A stretch of DNA of 64,000 bases from Glaciimonas soli (GCF_009497155.1 NZ_WINI01000001.1:310001-374000), one strand, 5' to 3'. Counted from the stretch's first letter, positions 9,744 to 19,031 are shown. A program made the numbers and translations. The notes: a model not told the origin generated them from the letters alone.

Positions 9744-10103
9744 TTATTTTTGTGCTGCGACGATGACGATTTCGATCAAAATATCTGCGCGTGCCAGCTT
9801 GGCTTCCACAGTTGCGCGTGGTGGAGAATTGTCGGCCGAGACCCACTTATCCCACTCCAGATTCATGCCGGCAAAATCTTTTACATCGGCCAGGTAAATC
9901 TGGCACGACAAAATATGGTCTTTATCGCTGCCAGACTCTGCCAACAAGCGATCAATGTGGCCCAGAGTTTCACGTGTCTGACCCTCAATATTCTGGCTAG
10001 TATCTTCCGCCAGCTGTCCTGCCAAATATATGGTGCCGTTATGAATAGCGACTTCAGAAAGACGTTTACCGACGTGCAAACGTTGTACTTTATTTGTGCT
10101 CAT
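9744..10103 (-). CDS. RidA/YjgF-family protein
   Basis: 119 residues, typical length for the Rid superfamily. RidA proteins hydrolyse reactive enamine/imine intermediates released by PLP enzymes. Seen here are GTIYLAGQLAEDTSQNIEGQT and the C-terminal block NSPPRATVEAKLARADILIEI with the conserved arginine of the active subgroup. Sequence elsewhere departs from canonical RidA, so it may belong to one of the other Rid subfamilies. It is the third gene of a minus-strand series: patatin, alpha/beta hydrolase, RidA, relA. Confidence 0.85.
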   Translation of the reverse strand: MSTNKVQRLHVGKRLSEVAIHNGTIYLAGQLAEDTSQNIEGQTRETLGHIDRLLAESGSDKDHILSCQIYLADVKDFAGMNLEWDKWVSADNSPPRATVEAKLARADILIEIVIVAAQK

Positions 10104-10138
10104 TTCAGGCTCCTCAGTTTCTACTTTTAATCAATTTA

Positions 10139-11008
10139 CTACTTGCCAAGCAAAAAATTACTTACCACTTCAATTTGATCCGTATGCACCAATGTCGGTG
10201 CATGACCAACGTTGGCAAACTCAATCAGCTTGGCTTTAGGGCCGCGTTGGGTCATGTTTTTGGCCGTTTCTGGCGATAACAAATCTGATTCTGCGCCGCG
10301 GATTAACAATGTTGGGCATTTGACTGCATCATAGGCAGTCCACAACAGCATTTCCGCATACTTGAAGGCGTCGCCAGTACTCATCGTGAATGGCACCGCC
10401 AGCGCAAGATCGTAATGTCGCACCCATTCACCTTGTTGATTCTGGCGTAATACATCAGCTGCAATTTTATGCCATTCAACATCCGTATGTTCCCCAAAGG
10501 ATAAAGATATCGCTTTTACATAAGCTGCTGCCTCTTCAAAGGTAGCAAAGCGCATATCCGCGCCGATATATTCACCAATACGACCGAGTGCATCAATATT
10601 CAGATTTGGCCCGACATCATTGAGGACTAATTTGCGGATAGGATTTTCTGGTAATGACGCCAATCCCAAGCCAATCAAGCCGCCCATAGAAGTGCCGACA
10701 AAATCAACGGTATCGGCATTCAAACGCGCCAGCAATGTCACCACATCGCTGACATATTGCGGCACTACATAATATTGTGGATCACGTAAGCGTCCGGAAC
10801 GTCCACGACCGACGACATCTGGGCACACGACGCGATAAGTGTCACACAAGCTGCGCGCCAATTGATCGAAATCATCAGAAACCCGCGTTACCCCATGAAT
10901 GCATAACAAAACATTTGGATTATGTGGATCGCCCCATTCTTGATATGCCATCGTGTGCAAACCAGCGGGGGAAATACATTGAACGGTTTTATGCGATGCA
11001 AAAGTCAT
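10139..11008 (-). CDS. Alpha/beta hydrolase
   Basis: 289 residues from the ATG at 11008; the frame continues to a TTG at 11020, which has no ribosome binding site. The fold marks are the oxyanion region LLCIHGVTRVSDDFDQL, the nucleophile elbow GTSMGG (Ser at about 107), a probable acid in LLIRGAESDLLSPETA and the histidine in ANVGHAPTLVH. No signal peptide, so cytoplasmic. Substrate unknown: family members act as esterases, lactonases, haloperoxidases or C-C hydrolases. It lies 35 nt before the ridA-like gene and about 105 nt after the patatin gene, which suggests but does not prove a lipid or ester substrate. Confidence 0.8.
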   Translation of the reverse strand: MTFASHKTVQCISPAGLHTMAYQEWGDPHNPNVLLCIHGVTRVSDDFDQLARSLCDTYRVVCPDVVGRGRSGRLRDPQYYVVPQYVSDVVTLLARLNADTVDFVGTSMGGLIGLGLASLPENPIRKLVLNDVGPNLNIDALGRIGEYIGADMRFATFEEAAAYVKAISLSFGEHTDVEWHKIAADVLRQNQQGEWVRHYDLALAVPFTMSTGDAFKYAEMLLWTAYDAVKCPTLLIRGAESDLLSPETAKNMTQRGPKAKLIEFANVGHAPTLVHTDQIEVVSNFLLGK

Positions 11009-11112
11009 GATTGCGCCCAATTGAGAGTATGTAGCTATTTTACCGGTGCTTGCGCATGATGGCTAATAAGTGCAAATATAAAGCCGTTGATGTCTGTACG
11101 CAGACTGATCCA

Positions 11113-12138
11113 TTAAGGTAAAAACTGATCCAAATTAAAAGACGATCGCTTCCCGAGATCATCAAAATTTTCACGCAGCCAAAGATCGGCTTGCTCTCGT
11201 CCGGCTCCATGCAGCGCATTGATGAAGGACGCTTTGGTATTCAACTTGCTGCTGATACTCAGATTACTCATCAAGTCGTTTGCATCAATGACGTGCATAT
11301 TGAGTTTTTTCAAGCGTTCCACCAATTCACCCGCGCCATGCGGATCATCTGTGGCGCGACGTTTGGCCAACGCCAGACCACCCAACTCGGTAAAAAATGC
11401 CGAACTGAAGCTAATCTCACTTAAACGTTGGCCAATGGCTTCTGTCGTTGTCGGTACTTTGGGGCGACGAAATGGATGTAATAACACCACCATAATGTCG
11501 GATGATGCACAAAAATGCAGCAAAGGGAAAATCGGTGGATTAGCCGTTAAGCCACCATCCCAATAGGCTTCACCTTTGATTTCCACGGCGCGATGCATCG
11601 CTGGCAAACAAGCTGAAGCTAGCAACGCATCGACAGATAATTCGTTGTTTCGAAATATTTTTAGAGTGCCGGTGCTGACCTGTGTTGCGGCAATAAACAG
11701 CGGGATTTTTCCATCCGACCGTAACCGCTCAAAATCAATCTGCTTTACCAAAATATCGCGTAAAGGGTTTATATCAAAGGGATTAAATTGATAAGGTGAA
11801 AATAGTCGCATCATGGAGGCAAGTCCCTTCCACATCGCAGTGGAAGACCCATGTGAACCATAACCTGTTTCTCTCAATGCCTGATGCGGCATCAAGAGAA
11901 AAAACTCTTTGGTGCTGACGCTATGCCAAAAATCCGCCAAAGCTTGCTTGGCACCCTCTCGACCATTGACCGCATAGCCATAGGCCAGCATGACGGCATT
12001 CATTGCGCCGGCACTGGCGCCGCTGATACCCTCTATATCGACGCGAGAGTCTTCCAGCAGGCGATCCAGCACCCCCCAAGTGAACGCACCATGCGATCCA
12101 CCGCCCTGCAATGCCAACGTGATTGCTTTTTTTTGCAT
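11113..12138 (-). CDS. Patatin-like phospholipase
   Basis: 341 residues. Patatins are Ser-Asp dyad acyl hydrolases of lipids. The glycine-rich oxyanion loop QGGGSHGAF is at 11-19, the nucleophile elbow GASAG at 40-44 (Ser42), and the catalytic Asp lies in YWDGGLTANPP near 200. There is no signal peptide or lipobox, unlike the second patatin at 42913-44151. Its start is 210 bp from the divergent TetR gene, which may regulate it. Homologues in this group are often annotated as RssA/NTE-like; whether it degrades phospholipid or storage polyester-associated lipid cannot be told. Confidence 0.88.
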   Translation of the reverse strand: MQKKAITLALQGGGSHGAFTWGVLDRLLEDSRVDIEGISGASAGAMNAVMLAYGYAVNGREGAKQALADFWHSVSTKEFFLLMPHQALRETGYGSHGSSTAMWKGLASMMRLFSPYQFNPFDINPLRDILVKQIDFERLRSDGKIPLFIAATQVSTGTLKIFRNNELSVDALLASACLPAMHRAVEIKGEAYWDGGLTANPPIFPLLHFCASSDIMVVLLHPFRRPKVPTTTEAIGQRLSEISFSSAFFTELGGLALAKRRATDDPHGAGELVERLKKLNMHVIDANDLMSNLSISSKLNTKASFINALHGAGREQADLWLRENFDDLGKRSSFNLDQFLP

Positions 12139-12348
12139 AGATTCCCCGTGCTTTTCAACTAAAAATAGTGGTTTGCCTGTCAGAAGCTATCAGAAGCAAT
12201 ATACAATCTTTAACAGAAGAAATGATTACATAGTTACCCACATGCTTTAAAAGCATCATTGGGATGGTAGTAAGCAAGGAAGATGCCGACTTGAACGCGC
12301 TGAATGCAGCTCAAGGCAGCAACTCAATGTGATTCAGAAAGAAAACCC

Positions 12349-13020
12349 ATGGAACAAAAAGCACCACGTCGCACGCGTGAAAAGATTTTGGAATTATCGC
12401 TGAAACTGTTCAACGAATTTGGTGAACCCAATATCACAACGACCATTATTGCCGATGAAATGAAAATTTCCCCTGGAAATTTGTACTATCACTTCCGCAA
12501 TAAGGATGACATCGTCAATTCAATTTTCTCCACCTTTGAAGAGCAAATGGCGCGCATGTTGGCCATGCCCCAAGGCAAGCGCCCAACCATGCAGGATGTC
12601 TGGACTTATTTGCACTTCATGTTTGAGCTGATCTGGCGCTATCGCTTTTTTTACCGTGACTTAAGCGATTTATTGTCTCGCAATCGCACGCTAGAGTTAC
12701 ATTTCAAAGAGATTTTTGGTCACAAAATTAAAGTAGTTAAGCAAGTATGCGTGGATTTGCAAGCAGATAACGCGCTACAAGTATCTGCTACGGAAATTGA
12801 CGTTCTTTCTACCAATATGGTGGTCACCGCCAGTTACTGGTTATCTTATCAATATGTATTGAACCCACGTCAATATACTGAACAAGCTTTCGTCGAAAAA
12901 GCTTTGGATGCTGGTTGCTATCAAGTTTTATCGTTGATGCACCCGTATCTGCGGGGCGAAACTTTGCAACACTTTGAAGAGCTTACTGCCCAACATTTGC
13001 TGAAAATGCAAAGTCTATAG
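12349..13020 (+). CDS. TetR/AcrR-family transcriptional regulator
   Basis: 223 residues from the ATG at 12349 (MEQKAPRRTREKILE); the frame continues 15 codons upstream without a better start. The N-terminal TetR helix-turn-helix is clear: TREKILELSLKLFNEFG, then ITTTIIADEMKISPGNLYYHFRNKDDI (about 10-56). The C-terminal ligand-binding half is rich in aromatic residues and not assignable to a known effector class. It is divergent from the patatin gene, the classic layout for a local repressor. It ends in a hairpin terminator shared with the convergent PLP-enzyme gene. Confidence 0.9.
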   Translation: MEQKAPRRTREKILELSLKLFNEFGEPNITTTIIADEMKISPGNLYYHFRNKDDIVNSIFSTFEEQMARMLAMPQGKRPTMQDVWTYLHFMFELIWRYRFFYRDLSDLLSRNRTLELHFKEIFGHKIKVVKQVCVDLQADNALQVSATEIDVLSTNMVVTASYWLSYQYVLNPRQYTEQAFVEKALDAGCYQVLSLMHPYLRGETLQHFEELTAQHLLKMQSL

Positions 13021-13036
13021 AGTTAATTTGATGCGT

Positions 13037-13080
13037 AAAAAAAGCCACGATTCCCTTGGTTATCGTGGCTTTTTAGTTTT
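13037..13080. terminator. Bidirectional terminator between the TetR and PLP-enzyme genes
   Basis: AGCCACGAT (13043-13051) pairs with ATCGTGGCT (13062-13070), with A-rich and T-rich flanks on either side (the stem can extend by four A-T pairs). It sits between convergent genes and should end both transcripts. Confidence 0.88.
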
Positions 13081-13097
13081 TACAGCGACATCAGACT

Positions 13098-14345
13098 TTA
13101 GTGTTGATCTAACGCCTGTTTAAAATCTGCCACTACATCGGCCGTGTCCTCAATGCCTATCGATACGCGTATCAATGATTCAGCAAGTCCCATTTTGGCC
13201 CTTGCTTCCTGTCCTATTTCATAAAAAATAGTTTGCGAAACTGGCAACACCAAGGTGCGATTATCGCCTAAATGTGTAGCCGAAATACCGAGCTTCATGC
13301 GATTGAGATAGTCAAAACAATCGATTTCGGGCTGTAATTCAAAGCTCATCAGATAACCATACGAACGGAATAGCTCGGCGGCCAATTCATGCTGAGGATG
13401 CGACTTCAGACCCGGATAGTAGACTTTTGCGACACGTGGATCCGCCTCTAGCATTTCAGCCACTGCCAGCGCTGTAGCACTGCTACGATCCATGCGTAGT
13501 GCCATGGTTTCCGCACCAACTGCAATGTGATGTGCAGCCTCTGGCCCCAATGACGCACCAAAGTCACGCAGGCTTTTGGCACGTATTTGCGTCATGCCCC
13601 ATTGTGGCGTCGGAAATTTTTTGTAATTGTCGTAGATGTGAGGATATTGCGCCCAATCGAACAGGCCAGTATCAGTCACCGCACCACCCAAAGCATTGGC
13701 ATGACCGCTGATGGATTTAGTCAGTGAGTTAATCGACAAGCCGGCGCCTACTAATTTAGCCTGAAATAAATAGGGTGAAGTCATGGTGTTATCCACCACA
13801 AATAAAATCCCACGCGCACGGCATAAATCACCGATGCGCTTTAAGTCGGCGATCTGCGTACGAGGATTAGCTACCGTTTCCACAAATACCATGCGCGTGT
13901 TGACAGTCAATGCCGCTTCCACGTTGGCGACATCAGTGGCATCAACCATCTCGACATCGACGCCCAGGCCACGCATGGTTTGCCATACACTGGCAGTATT
14001 ACCAAATAAAAATATCGATGACACTACGTGGTCACCTGCGCGCAGCAAACTTTGCGTCAATGCACCGATAGCAGCCATACCGGACGCGAAACAGATAGTG
14101 GCGGAACCACCTTCCATTGCGTTGACTTTATCTTCCAATGCCGACACCGTCGGATTACCCTGACGGCCATAGCGATATCCTTGCGCCCGCCCCTGAAATA
14201 CTTCTGCCAGTTGGCGCGCGTCCTGATAACCATAAGTCACTGAGGTGTGAACCGGCTTATGCAAAGAGCCGTGTTCAATATCTTTTTGCCGGTCGCCATG
14301 GACCACGGTCGTAGTGAAGCCGTATTTTTTTTCTACATTACTCAT
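13098..14345 (-). CDS. Cystathionine gamma-synthase family PLP enzyme (Cys/Met metabolism)
   Basis: 415 residues from the ATG at 14345 (MSNVEKKYGFTT); a TTG at 14357 also begins the frame. It is a fold-type I PLP enzyme of the Cys/Met family. The PLP-lysine lies in SLTKSISGHANALGG, with FVVDNTMTSPYLF supplying the aspartate that holds the pyridine nitrogen, and RYGRQGNPT and FASGMAAIGA nearby. Relatives next to purF in Burkholderiales are annotated either as O-succinylhomoserine sulfhydrylase (metZ) or only as cystathionine gamma-synthase family. Methionine gamma-lyase activity is also possible. Reaction specificity cannot be read from sequence, so I give no symbol. Confidence 0.85.
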   Translation of the reverse strand: MSNVEKKYGFTTTVVHGDRQKDIEHGSLHKPVHTSVTYGYQDARQLAEVFQGRAQGYRYGRQGNPTVSALEDKVNAMEGGSATICFASGMAAIGALTQSLLRAGDHVVSSIFLFGNTASVWQTMRGLGVDVEMVDATDVANVEAALTVNTRMVFVETVANPRTQIADLKRIGDLCRARGILFVVDNTMTSPYLFQAKLVGAGLSINSLTKSISGHANALGGAVTDTGLFDWAQYPHIYDNYKKFPTPQWGMTQIRAKSLRDFGASLGPEAAHHIAVGAETMALRMDRSSATALAVAEMLEADPRVAKVYYPGLKSHPQHELAAELFRSYGYLMSFELQPEIDCFDYLNRMKLGISATHLGDNRTLVLPVSQTIFYEIGQEARAKMGLAESLIRVSIGIEDTADVVADFKQALDQH

Positions 14346-14383
14346 ATTCACATCCAATTTTTATGTCCACTTATGTCCGCATC

Positions 14384-14423
14384 AAAAAAAACTCGCCATC
14401 CTCGCGGAAGCGGGAATGACGAG
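14384..14423 (-). terminator. Repeat-derived terminator after purF
   Basis: On the minus strand, arm CTCGTCATTCCCGC pairs with GCGAGGATGGCGAG across a TTCC loop (plus coordinates 14392-14405 and 14410-14423), with two G-U pairs and one mismatch, followed directly by eight T. It lies about 30 nt past the purF stop. The arms resemble the dispersed palindromic repeats elsewhere in the window, so this looks like a collapsed repeat serving as terminator. Confidence 0.8.
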
Positions 14424-14452
14424 CGATGTTAATTCGAGGTCCGGTAATATCG

Positions 14453-15973
14453 CTATTCCTGAAGCGCCAAATTCAAATTAAGTTGTGAACGCACAGCATC
14501 TTCATTTTCTTCTTTCGGATTATTACGCGTGAACTCGATATGATCCAGATAATCACGTGAAATATCGCCAGTGATGTAATTCCCGTCAAAGCATGATGCT
14601 TCAAAACTCTTCAATGCGGGATTAACATCTGAAATCGAGCGTTTGAGCGCATCAATATCTTGATATACCAACGCGTCAGCAGTAATTTCACGACACACTT
14701 CTTCATCAGTGCGGCCATACGCAATCAATTCGGCGCGGGTAGGCATATCAATACCGTACACGTTAGGGAATTTCACCGGAGGTGCAGCTGAAGCGAAAAT
14801 AACGCGCTTGGCACCGGAATCACGCGCCATTTGCACGATCTCACGACTGGTTGTTCCGCGTACGATGGAATCATCGACGAGTAATACAGTTTTACCTTTG
14901 AACTCTGAACCAATGGCATTGAGTTTTTGGCGCACCGATTTTTTACGGATTGCCTGCCCCGGCATCAAGAAAGTACGGCCTATATAGCGATTTTTGATGA
15001 AGCCTTCGCGATATTCAATATTCAGTTTCAATGCCAGCTGAATCGCTGCGGGACGCGACGAATCAGGAATCGGCATGACAACATCGATATCACCGCTGGA
15101 AAATTCACGTTTGATTTTATCGGCCAGATACTCGCCCATTTTCAAACGCGTTGCGTAGACCGATGCGCCGTCAATAATTGAATCTGGACGTGCCAGGTAA
15201 ACAAATTCGAAGGCACACGGATTCAAGGTTGGATTATCGGCGCATTGCTGACTGTAAAAATTGCCATCCATGTCAATAAATACCGCTTCACCAGGGATCA
15301 CATCACGCAAGAACTGGAAACCCAAACCTTCAAGCGCAACAGATTCACTCGCGATGACATATTCTTTTTTGCCTTGTTCTGTTTCAGAAACACCAATACA
15401 GAGCGGGCGAATACCGAAAGGATCACGAAATGCCAATAAACCATAATTAGCAATTTGCGACACAACTGCATAAGAACCACGAACCCGCTGATGCACCATT
15501 GCCACGGCTTTAAACAAGGCATCAGGGTCAAGCGAATAACCAGTCGTCGCTTGTTGAATTTCATGCGCAAGAACGTTCAACAGAACTTCTGTATCAGAAT
15601 CCGTGTTGATGTGACGTCTGTCGTTTTTGAACATCTCGATTTTGAGTTGTTCTGCATTGGTCAAATTGCCGTTATGCGCCAACACAATACCAAATGGAGC
15701 ATTCACGTAAAACGGTTGCGCTTCTTCTGCGCTGGCGCTACCGGCGGTTGGATAACGCACCTGGCCAATGCCGAAATTACCGGGCAAAGAGCGCATATTG
15801 CGAGTACGGAAAACGTCACGCACCAAGCCATTGGCCTTGTGCATAAAAAACCCGTTTCCGTGATTTGTTGCGATTCCTGCTGCATCCTGACCACGATGTT
15901 GCAGCAGCAACAATGCGTCGTAAAGCAGTTGATTAGCAGGACTTTGAGAGGCGATACCGACTATGCCACACAT
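14453..15973 (-). CDS. purF: Amidophosphoribosyltransferase
   Basis: 506 residues. It catalyses the first committed step of purine synthesis, PRPP plus glutamine to 5-phosphoribosylamine. The N-terminal nucleophile glutaminase starts MCGIVGIAS with Cys2 as nucleophile after Met removal; LLLQHRGQDAAGI, RYPTAGSA and AHNGNLTN follow. The phosphoribosyltransferase half carries the PRPP loop VLLVDDSIVRGTTS. Length and domain order are normal. It follows cvpA by about 115 nt, the usual cvpA-purF pair seen from E. coli to Burkholderiales, and ends at a strong terminator. Confidence 0.97.
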   Translation of the reverse strand: MCGIVGIASQSPANQLLYDALLLLQHRGQDAAGIATNHGNGFFMHKANGLVRDVFRTRNMRSLPGNFGIGQVRYPTAGSASAEEAQPFYVNAPFGIVLAHNGNLTNAEQLKIEMFKNDRRHINTDSDTEVLLNVLAHEIQQATTGYSLDPDALFKAVAMVHQRVRGSYAVVSQIANYGLLAFRDPFGIRPLCIGVSETEQGKKEYVIASESVALEGLGFQFLRDVIPGEAVFIDMDGNFYSQQCADNPTLNPCAFEFVYLARPDSIIDGASVYATRLKMGEYLADKIKREFSSGDIDVVMPIPDSSRPAAIQLALKLNIEYREGFIKNRYIGRTFLMPGQAIRKKSVRQKLNAIGSEFKGKTVLLVDDSIVRGTTSREIVQMARDSGAKRVIFASAAPPVKFPNVYGIDMPTRAELIAYGRTDEEVCREITADALVYQDIDALKRSISDVNPALKSFEASCFDGNYITGDISRDYLDHIEFTRNNPKEENEDAVRSQLNLNLALQE

Positions 15974-16088
15974 GGTGGACTCCTAATAAAACAATATAAA
16001 TCTGTAGACTGCAAAATGAGCTGCAAAAATAAGCTACAAATCGTGCAGTCGAATACGGTATAAAACGAATGTCAGTGTCAAAACAACA

Positions 16089-16577
16089 TTAAAAATGTAT
16101 ATGTTGGCGAAATGTGCCTGGTATATAAGGCAATACACTCTGCGCCATACTTACCGCTATAGGGCTAAACAAGGCGTCGCGCCAAAGTGGTTGTTGTGGA
16201 ATCGCGGTTGTTGCGCACACCAAAACCGCCACTATAATAATTACCACGCCACGCGCTACACCAAACAACATCCCTAAAAATCGATCCGCAATCGTCAGTC
16301 CGGTAGCTTTAATCACACTATCTAACGCGAGGGAAAGCAACAGCATTAACAATCGCACTGCTATAAATAAGGCCAAAAACGCGACTATCAAGCGTACCAT
16401 TTCGCCCGGAATGATGTCGGGGAGCAATTTTGCCAGGTTTTCGCCATATGCGTTGGCAACGAACAACGCAACGACCCAACTAGCCAGTGATACCACTTCT
16501 TTGATCAAGCCGCGCAAAGTGCCTATAAGCACCGAGCAAATCAGAATAAATAAAACCAGATAATCAAAAATTGTCAC
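16089..16577 (-). CDS. cvpA: CvpA family inner-membrane protein
   Basis: 162 residues with about four hydrophobic segments, starting MTIFDYLVLFILICSVLIGT and GLIKEVVSLASWVVALFVA, the CvpA family pattern. In E. coli it is needed for colicin V production and belongs to the purF operon; its molecular role is unclear. The same order, SPOR protein-cvpA-purF, is kept here with 18 nt to the upstream gene. Confidence 0.92.
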   Translation of the reverse strand: MTIFDYLVLFILICSVLIGTLRGLIKEVVSLASWVVALFVANAYGENLAKLLPDIIPGEMVRLIVAFLALFIAVRLLMLLLSLALDSVIKATGLTIADRFLGMLFGVARGVVIIIVAVLVCATTAIPQQPLWRDALFSPIAVSMAQSVLPYIPGTFRQHIHF

Positions 16578-16595
16578 TCGGTCAGCACTTTTCGC

Positions 16596-17546
16596 TTAAT
16601 TTGGCACTAGCGTGCCGCTTAACCCCAACTGAGACAACTTGGCACGATTTTTTTCAGCTTCCTCTTTACTAGCAAACGGACCGACTCTGATACGGATACG
16701 TTCACCGGACGAGGTTTTCACTTTTTGCGTATAGGACCGAATACCTGCGCCAGACAGTTTGCCTTGCAATTCATCGACTTTATCTTGCGATGCCAAAGCG
16801 GCGACCTGGATAATAAATTTGCCAGCCTTCTTCTCTACCGGACGACCGCTGGCTTCACTATCAGCAGGCGCTTCGTAAGGACGGCCATTCAAAATTGCTG
16901 CTGCACGCGCTGCATCTTCGGCTTCCGCATTGGATTTGCGTTCAGGTTTGACTGGAGCTACTTTTTCTTTTGCTTTTGGTTTTTCTACTGGCTTAGGTTT
17001 GGCGGGTGCTTTATCAGAAACTACGCCCGCACCTGCAGCCGCAGCAGTCGCAACATTTGTTGATGGCAAAGCTGGTGTGGCAGCAGCAATTGCAGCGGCA
17101 ACCGTAGTACTTGCAGGATCAACGATTTCTTCCTGATTATCCAGACCATTACTGCCAACAGTATTCACGCTCGAAGCGCTTGCCGAAGCTACAGCGGCAG
17201 TTGTCGGTGAAGTCACTGATGCCGCTGACGATGAAGCTGCAGCGGCACTAGCCTGATCGCGCGATGGGATATCTATCTTGATATCGTTGGTGAGTGGTTT
17301 AGGCTCAGGATCCAATATCATCGGCAAGATAATCACTACAGCCAATACCAGAGCGACAGCACCAACTAGGCGACGGCGCGCACGTTTCTTCTCCGGAAGG
17401 ATGGGGTCATTCGTTTGATTGTCAGGCGTCTTGCGCTTTCTACTGGCGCGTACGGCGGAGCTATCTTCTGCGGCGCGGGATTGATAAGCGCTCTGATCGG
17501 AAGGTTCTGCTTGCTTATTTTTGCTAAAAAGTGAGGATAAACCCAT
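16596..17546 (-). CDS. SPOR-domain membrane protein (DedD-like)
   Basis: 316 residues. A single transmembrane segment (RRRLVGAVALVLAVVIILPMIL, about 58-79) follows a short basic cytoplasmic part. A long Ala/Pro/Ser/Lys-rich periplasmic linker (about 90-230) leads to a C-terminal SPOR domain (GKFIIQVAALASQDKVDELQ to the end). SPOR domains bind denuded glycan at the division septum. The linker has low-complexity Ala/Ser/Thr and Lys-Pro runs. Its place between folC and cvpA matches dedD of enterobacteria. Confidence 0.88.
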   Translation of the reverse strand: MGLSSLFSKNKQAEPSDQSAYQSRAAEDSSAVRASRKRKTPDNQTNDPILPEKKRARRRLVGAVALVLAVVIILPMILDPEPKPLTNDIKIDIPSRDQASAAAASSSAASVTSPTTAAVASASASSVNTVGSNGLDNQEEIVDPASTTVAAAIAAATPALPSTNVATAAAAGAGVVSDKAPAKPKPVEKPKAKEKVAPVKPERKSNAEAEDAARAAAILNGRPYEAPADSEASGRPVEKKAGKFIIQVAALASQDKVDELQGKLSGAGIRSYTQKVKTSSGERIRIRVGPFASKEEAEKNRAKLSQLGLSGTLVPN

Positions 17547-17610
17547 GCGATATCAATAGTGTTTGAGAGGTTGATGCGAATGGAATACGTATTTTTAGTC
17601 TTTTTCAAGT

Positions 17611-18939
17611 TCACTTAGTTTCAATATCAGGCCGCATTCTGGCTTCAATTACACCAGCAACCGTCAAGAAAGAACCAAAGACCACAATTCTATCATTCTC
17701 CCCAGCTCTGCTTAACGCATTTGTATAAGCAGCAGCAGGTGTTTTAAAAATTTGTATGCTGGACTCGGCATTTTCAGCCGAATTTGTGACGATCCCGGCT
17801 TGCTCCAATTGCTGCTGCAATTGCTCAGCGGTCGCTGCACGCGGCAATGGCAAATCGCAAACACACCAATGATCAATCCGCCCTTTTAATTGCGCCACGA
17901 CACCTGCAATATCTTTGTCGAGCATAGAACCAAATACCGCGTAAGTGTATGGATGAAAGCCCATATTACCGAGATTTTGTGACAATGCTGCAGCGGCATG
18001 CGGATTGTGTGCGACGTCCAGTATCACCAACGGCAATCCAGGTAACACTTGAAAGCGGCCTGGCAATTCGACCGTCACTAGTCCGGTACGCGCTTCTTGC
18101 GCACTTACCGGGAGTTGATGGCGCAAAGCTTCAAGCGCTGCCAACGCCGCAGACGCATTCAACAACTGATTGGCGCCGCGTAAGCTTGGATAGGCCAGGC
18201 CGGTACGGCGCTGGCCACGGCCACCGTAATTCCATTGCTGCTTGTCGCCGGTATAGTTAAAATCGCGACCCAATAACCAAAGATCGGCACCGATTGCTTC
18301 TGCATGGTCGATCAGCGATTGCGGTGGTACCGGGTCGCTGCATATTGCGGTTTTACCTGCGCGGAAAATGCCCGCCTTCTCAAAACCGATCTTTTCACGT
18401 GTATCACCGAGATAATCGGTGTGATCGATGTCGATGCTGGTCACAATCGACACGTCTGCGTCAATGATATTGACGGCGTCCAAACGCCCACCCAAACCAA
18501 CTTCAAGAATGACCACATCCAGAGGGCTATTGGCCATCAAATGCATGATTGCCAGCGTGGTGAACTCAAAATAAGTTAGCGAAACATCGCCGCGCTGCGC
18601 TTCAACTGCCTCAAAACTAGCAATGATTGCCTGATCGGATGATGACTCGCCATTGACACGTGCGCGTTCATTGAAGTGTAAAAAATGTGGCTTGATGTAT
18701 AGGCCGACTTTATAACCAGCCCGTAGCAATATCGATTCCAGCATCGAACAAGTCGAGCCTTTGCCATTGGTACCCGCAACCATGATGACTGGACAACTAA
18801 ATTGCAGATTTAATCGCTCTTTCACTAGCTTGACGCGATCCAATCCCATATCGATCGTTTTGAAATGACGCGATTCAAGTAGCGCTAACCACTCGTTAAG
18901 ATTTGCTGGATGAGCTGGCGTGGTGGAATTTTGAGACAT
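17611..18939 (-). CDS. folC: Bifunctional folylpolyglutamate synthase / dihydrofolate synthase
   Basis: 442 residues. It adds L-glutamate to dihydropteroate and extends the folate polyglutamate tail, using ATP. The Mur-ligase type P-loop VAGTNGKGSTCSMLESIL lies near 56-73, with VILEVGLGGRLDAVN and SIDIDHTDYLG after it, and the C-terminal domain with VILDVAHNPHAAAAL. Length is normal. It sits downstream of accD, as in E. coli and most Burkholderiales. Confidence 0.95.
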   Translation of the reverse strand: MSQNSTTPAHPANLNEWLALLESRHFKTIDMGLDRVKLVKERLNLQFSCPVIMVAGTNGKGSTCSMLESILLRAGYKVGLYIKPHFLHFNERARVNGESSSDQAIIASFEAVEAQRGDVSLTYFEFTTLAIMHLMANSPLDVVILEVGLGGRLDAVNIIDADVSIVTSIDIDHTDYLGDTREKIGFEKAGIFRAGKTAICSDPVPPQSLIDHAEAIGADLWLLGRDFNYTGDKQQWNYGGRGQRRTGLAYPSLRGANQLLNASAALAALEALRHQLPVSAQEARTGLVTVELPGRFQVLPGLPLVILDVAHNPHAAAALSQNLGNMGFHPYTYAVFGSMLDKDIAGVVAQLKGRIDHWCVCDLPLPRAATAEQLQQQLEQAGIVTNSAENAESSIQIFKTPAAAYTNALSRAGENDRIVVFGSFLTVAGVIEARMRPDIETK

Positions 18940-18986
18940 TTATTTCTTTAGCAATGCTGTTAACACTAGGCTTTTATACAACGAAC

Positions 18987-19016
18987 AATAGCCCGAACAA
19001 CGATGATCGGGCTATT
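18987..19016. other. Stem-loop between accD and folC
   Basis: AATAGCCCGA (18987-18996) and TCGGGCTATT (19007-19016) form a perfect 10-bp stem with a 10-nt loop. On the minus strand it follows accD by about 15 nt but has no T run there, so it may attenuate or process the accD-folC message, not stop it fully. Confidence 0.55.
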
Positions 19017-19031
19017 TTGTGATGACATCAA

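Noticed and set aside
15455-16063. 202-codon plus-strand frame across the purF start
   Set aside because: Antisense to the purF glutaminase domain and extends into its upstream region; no conserved motif.
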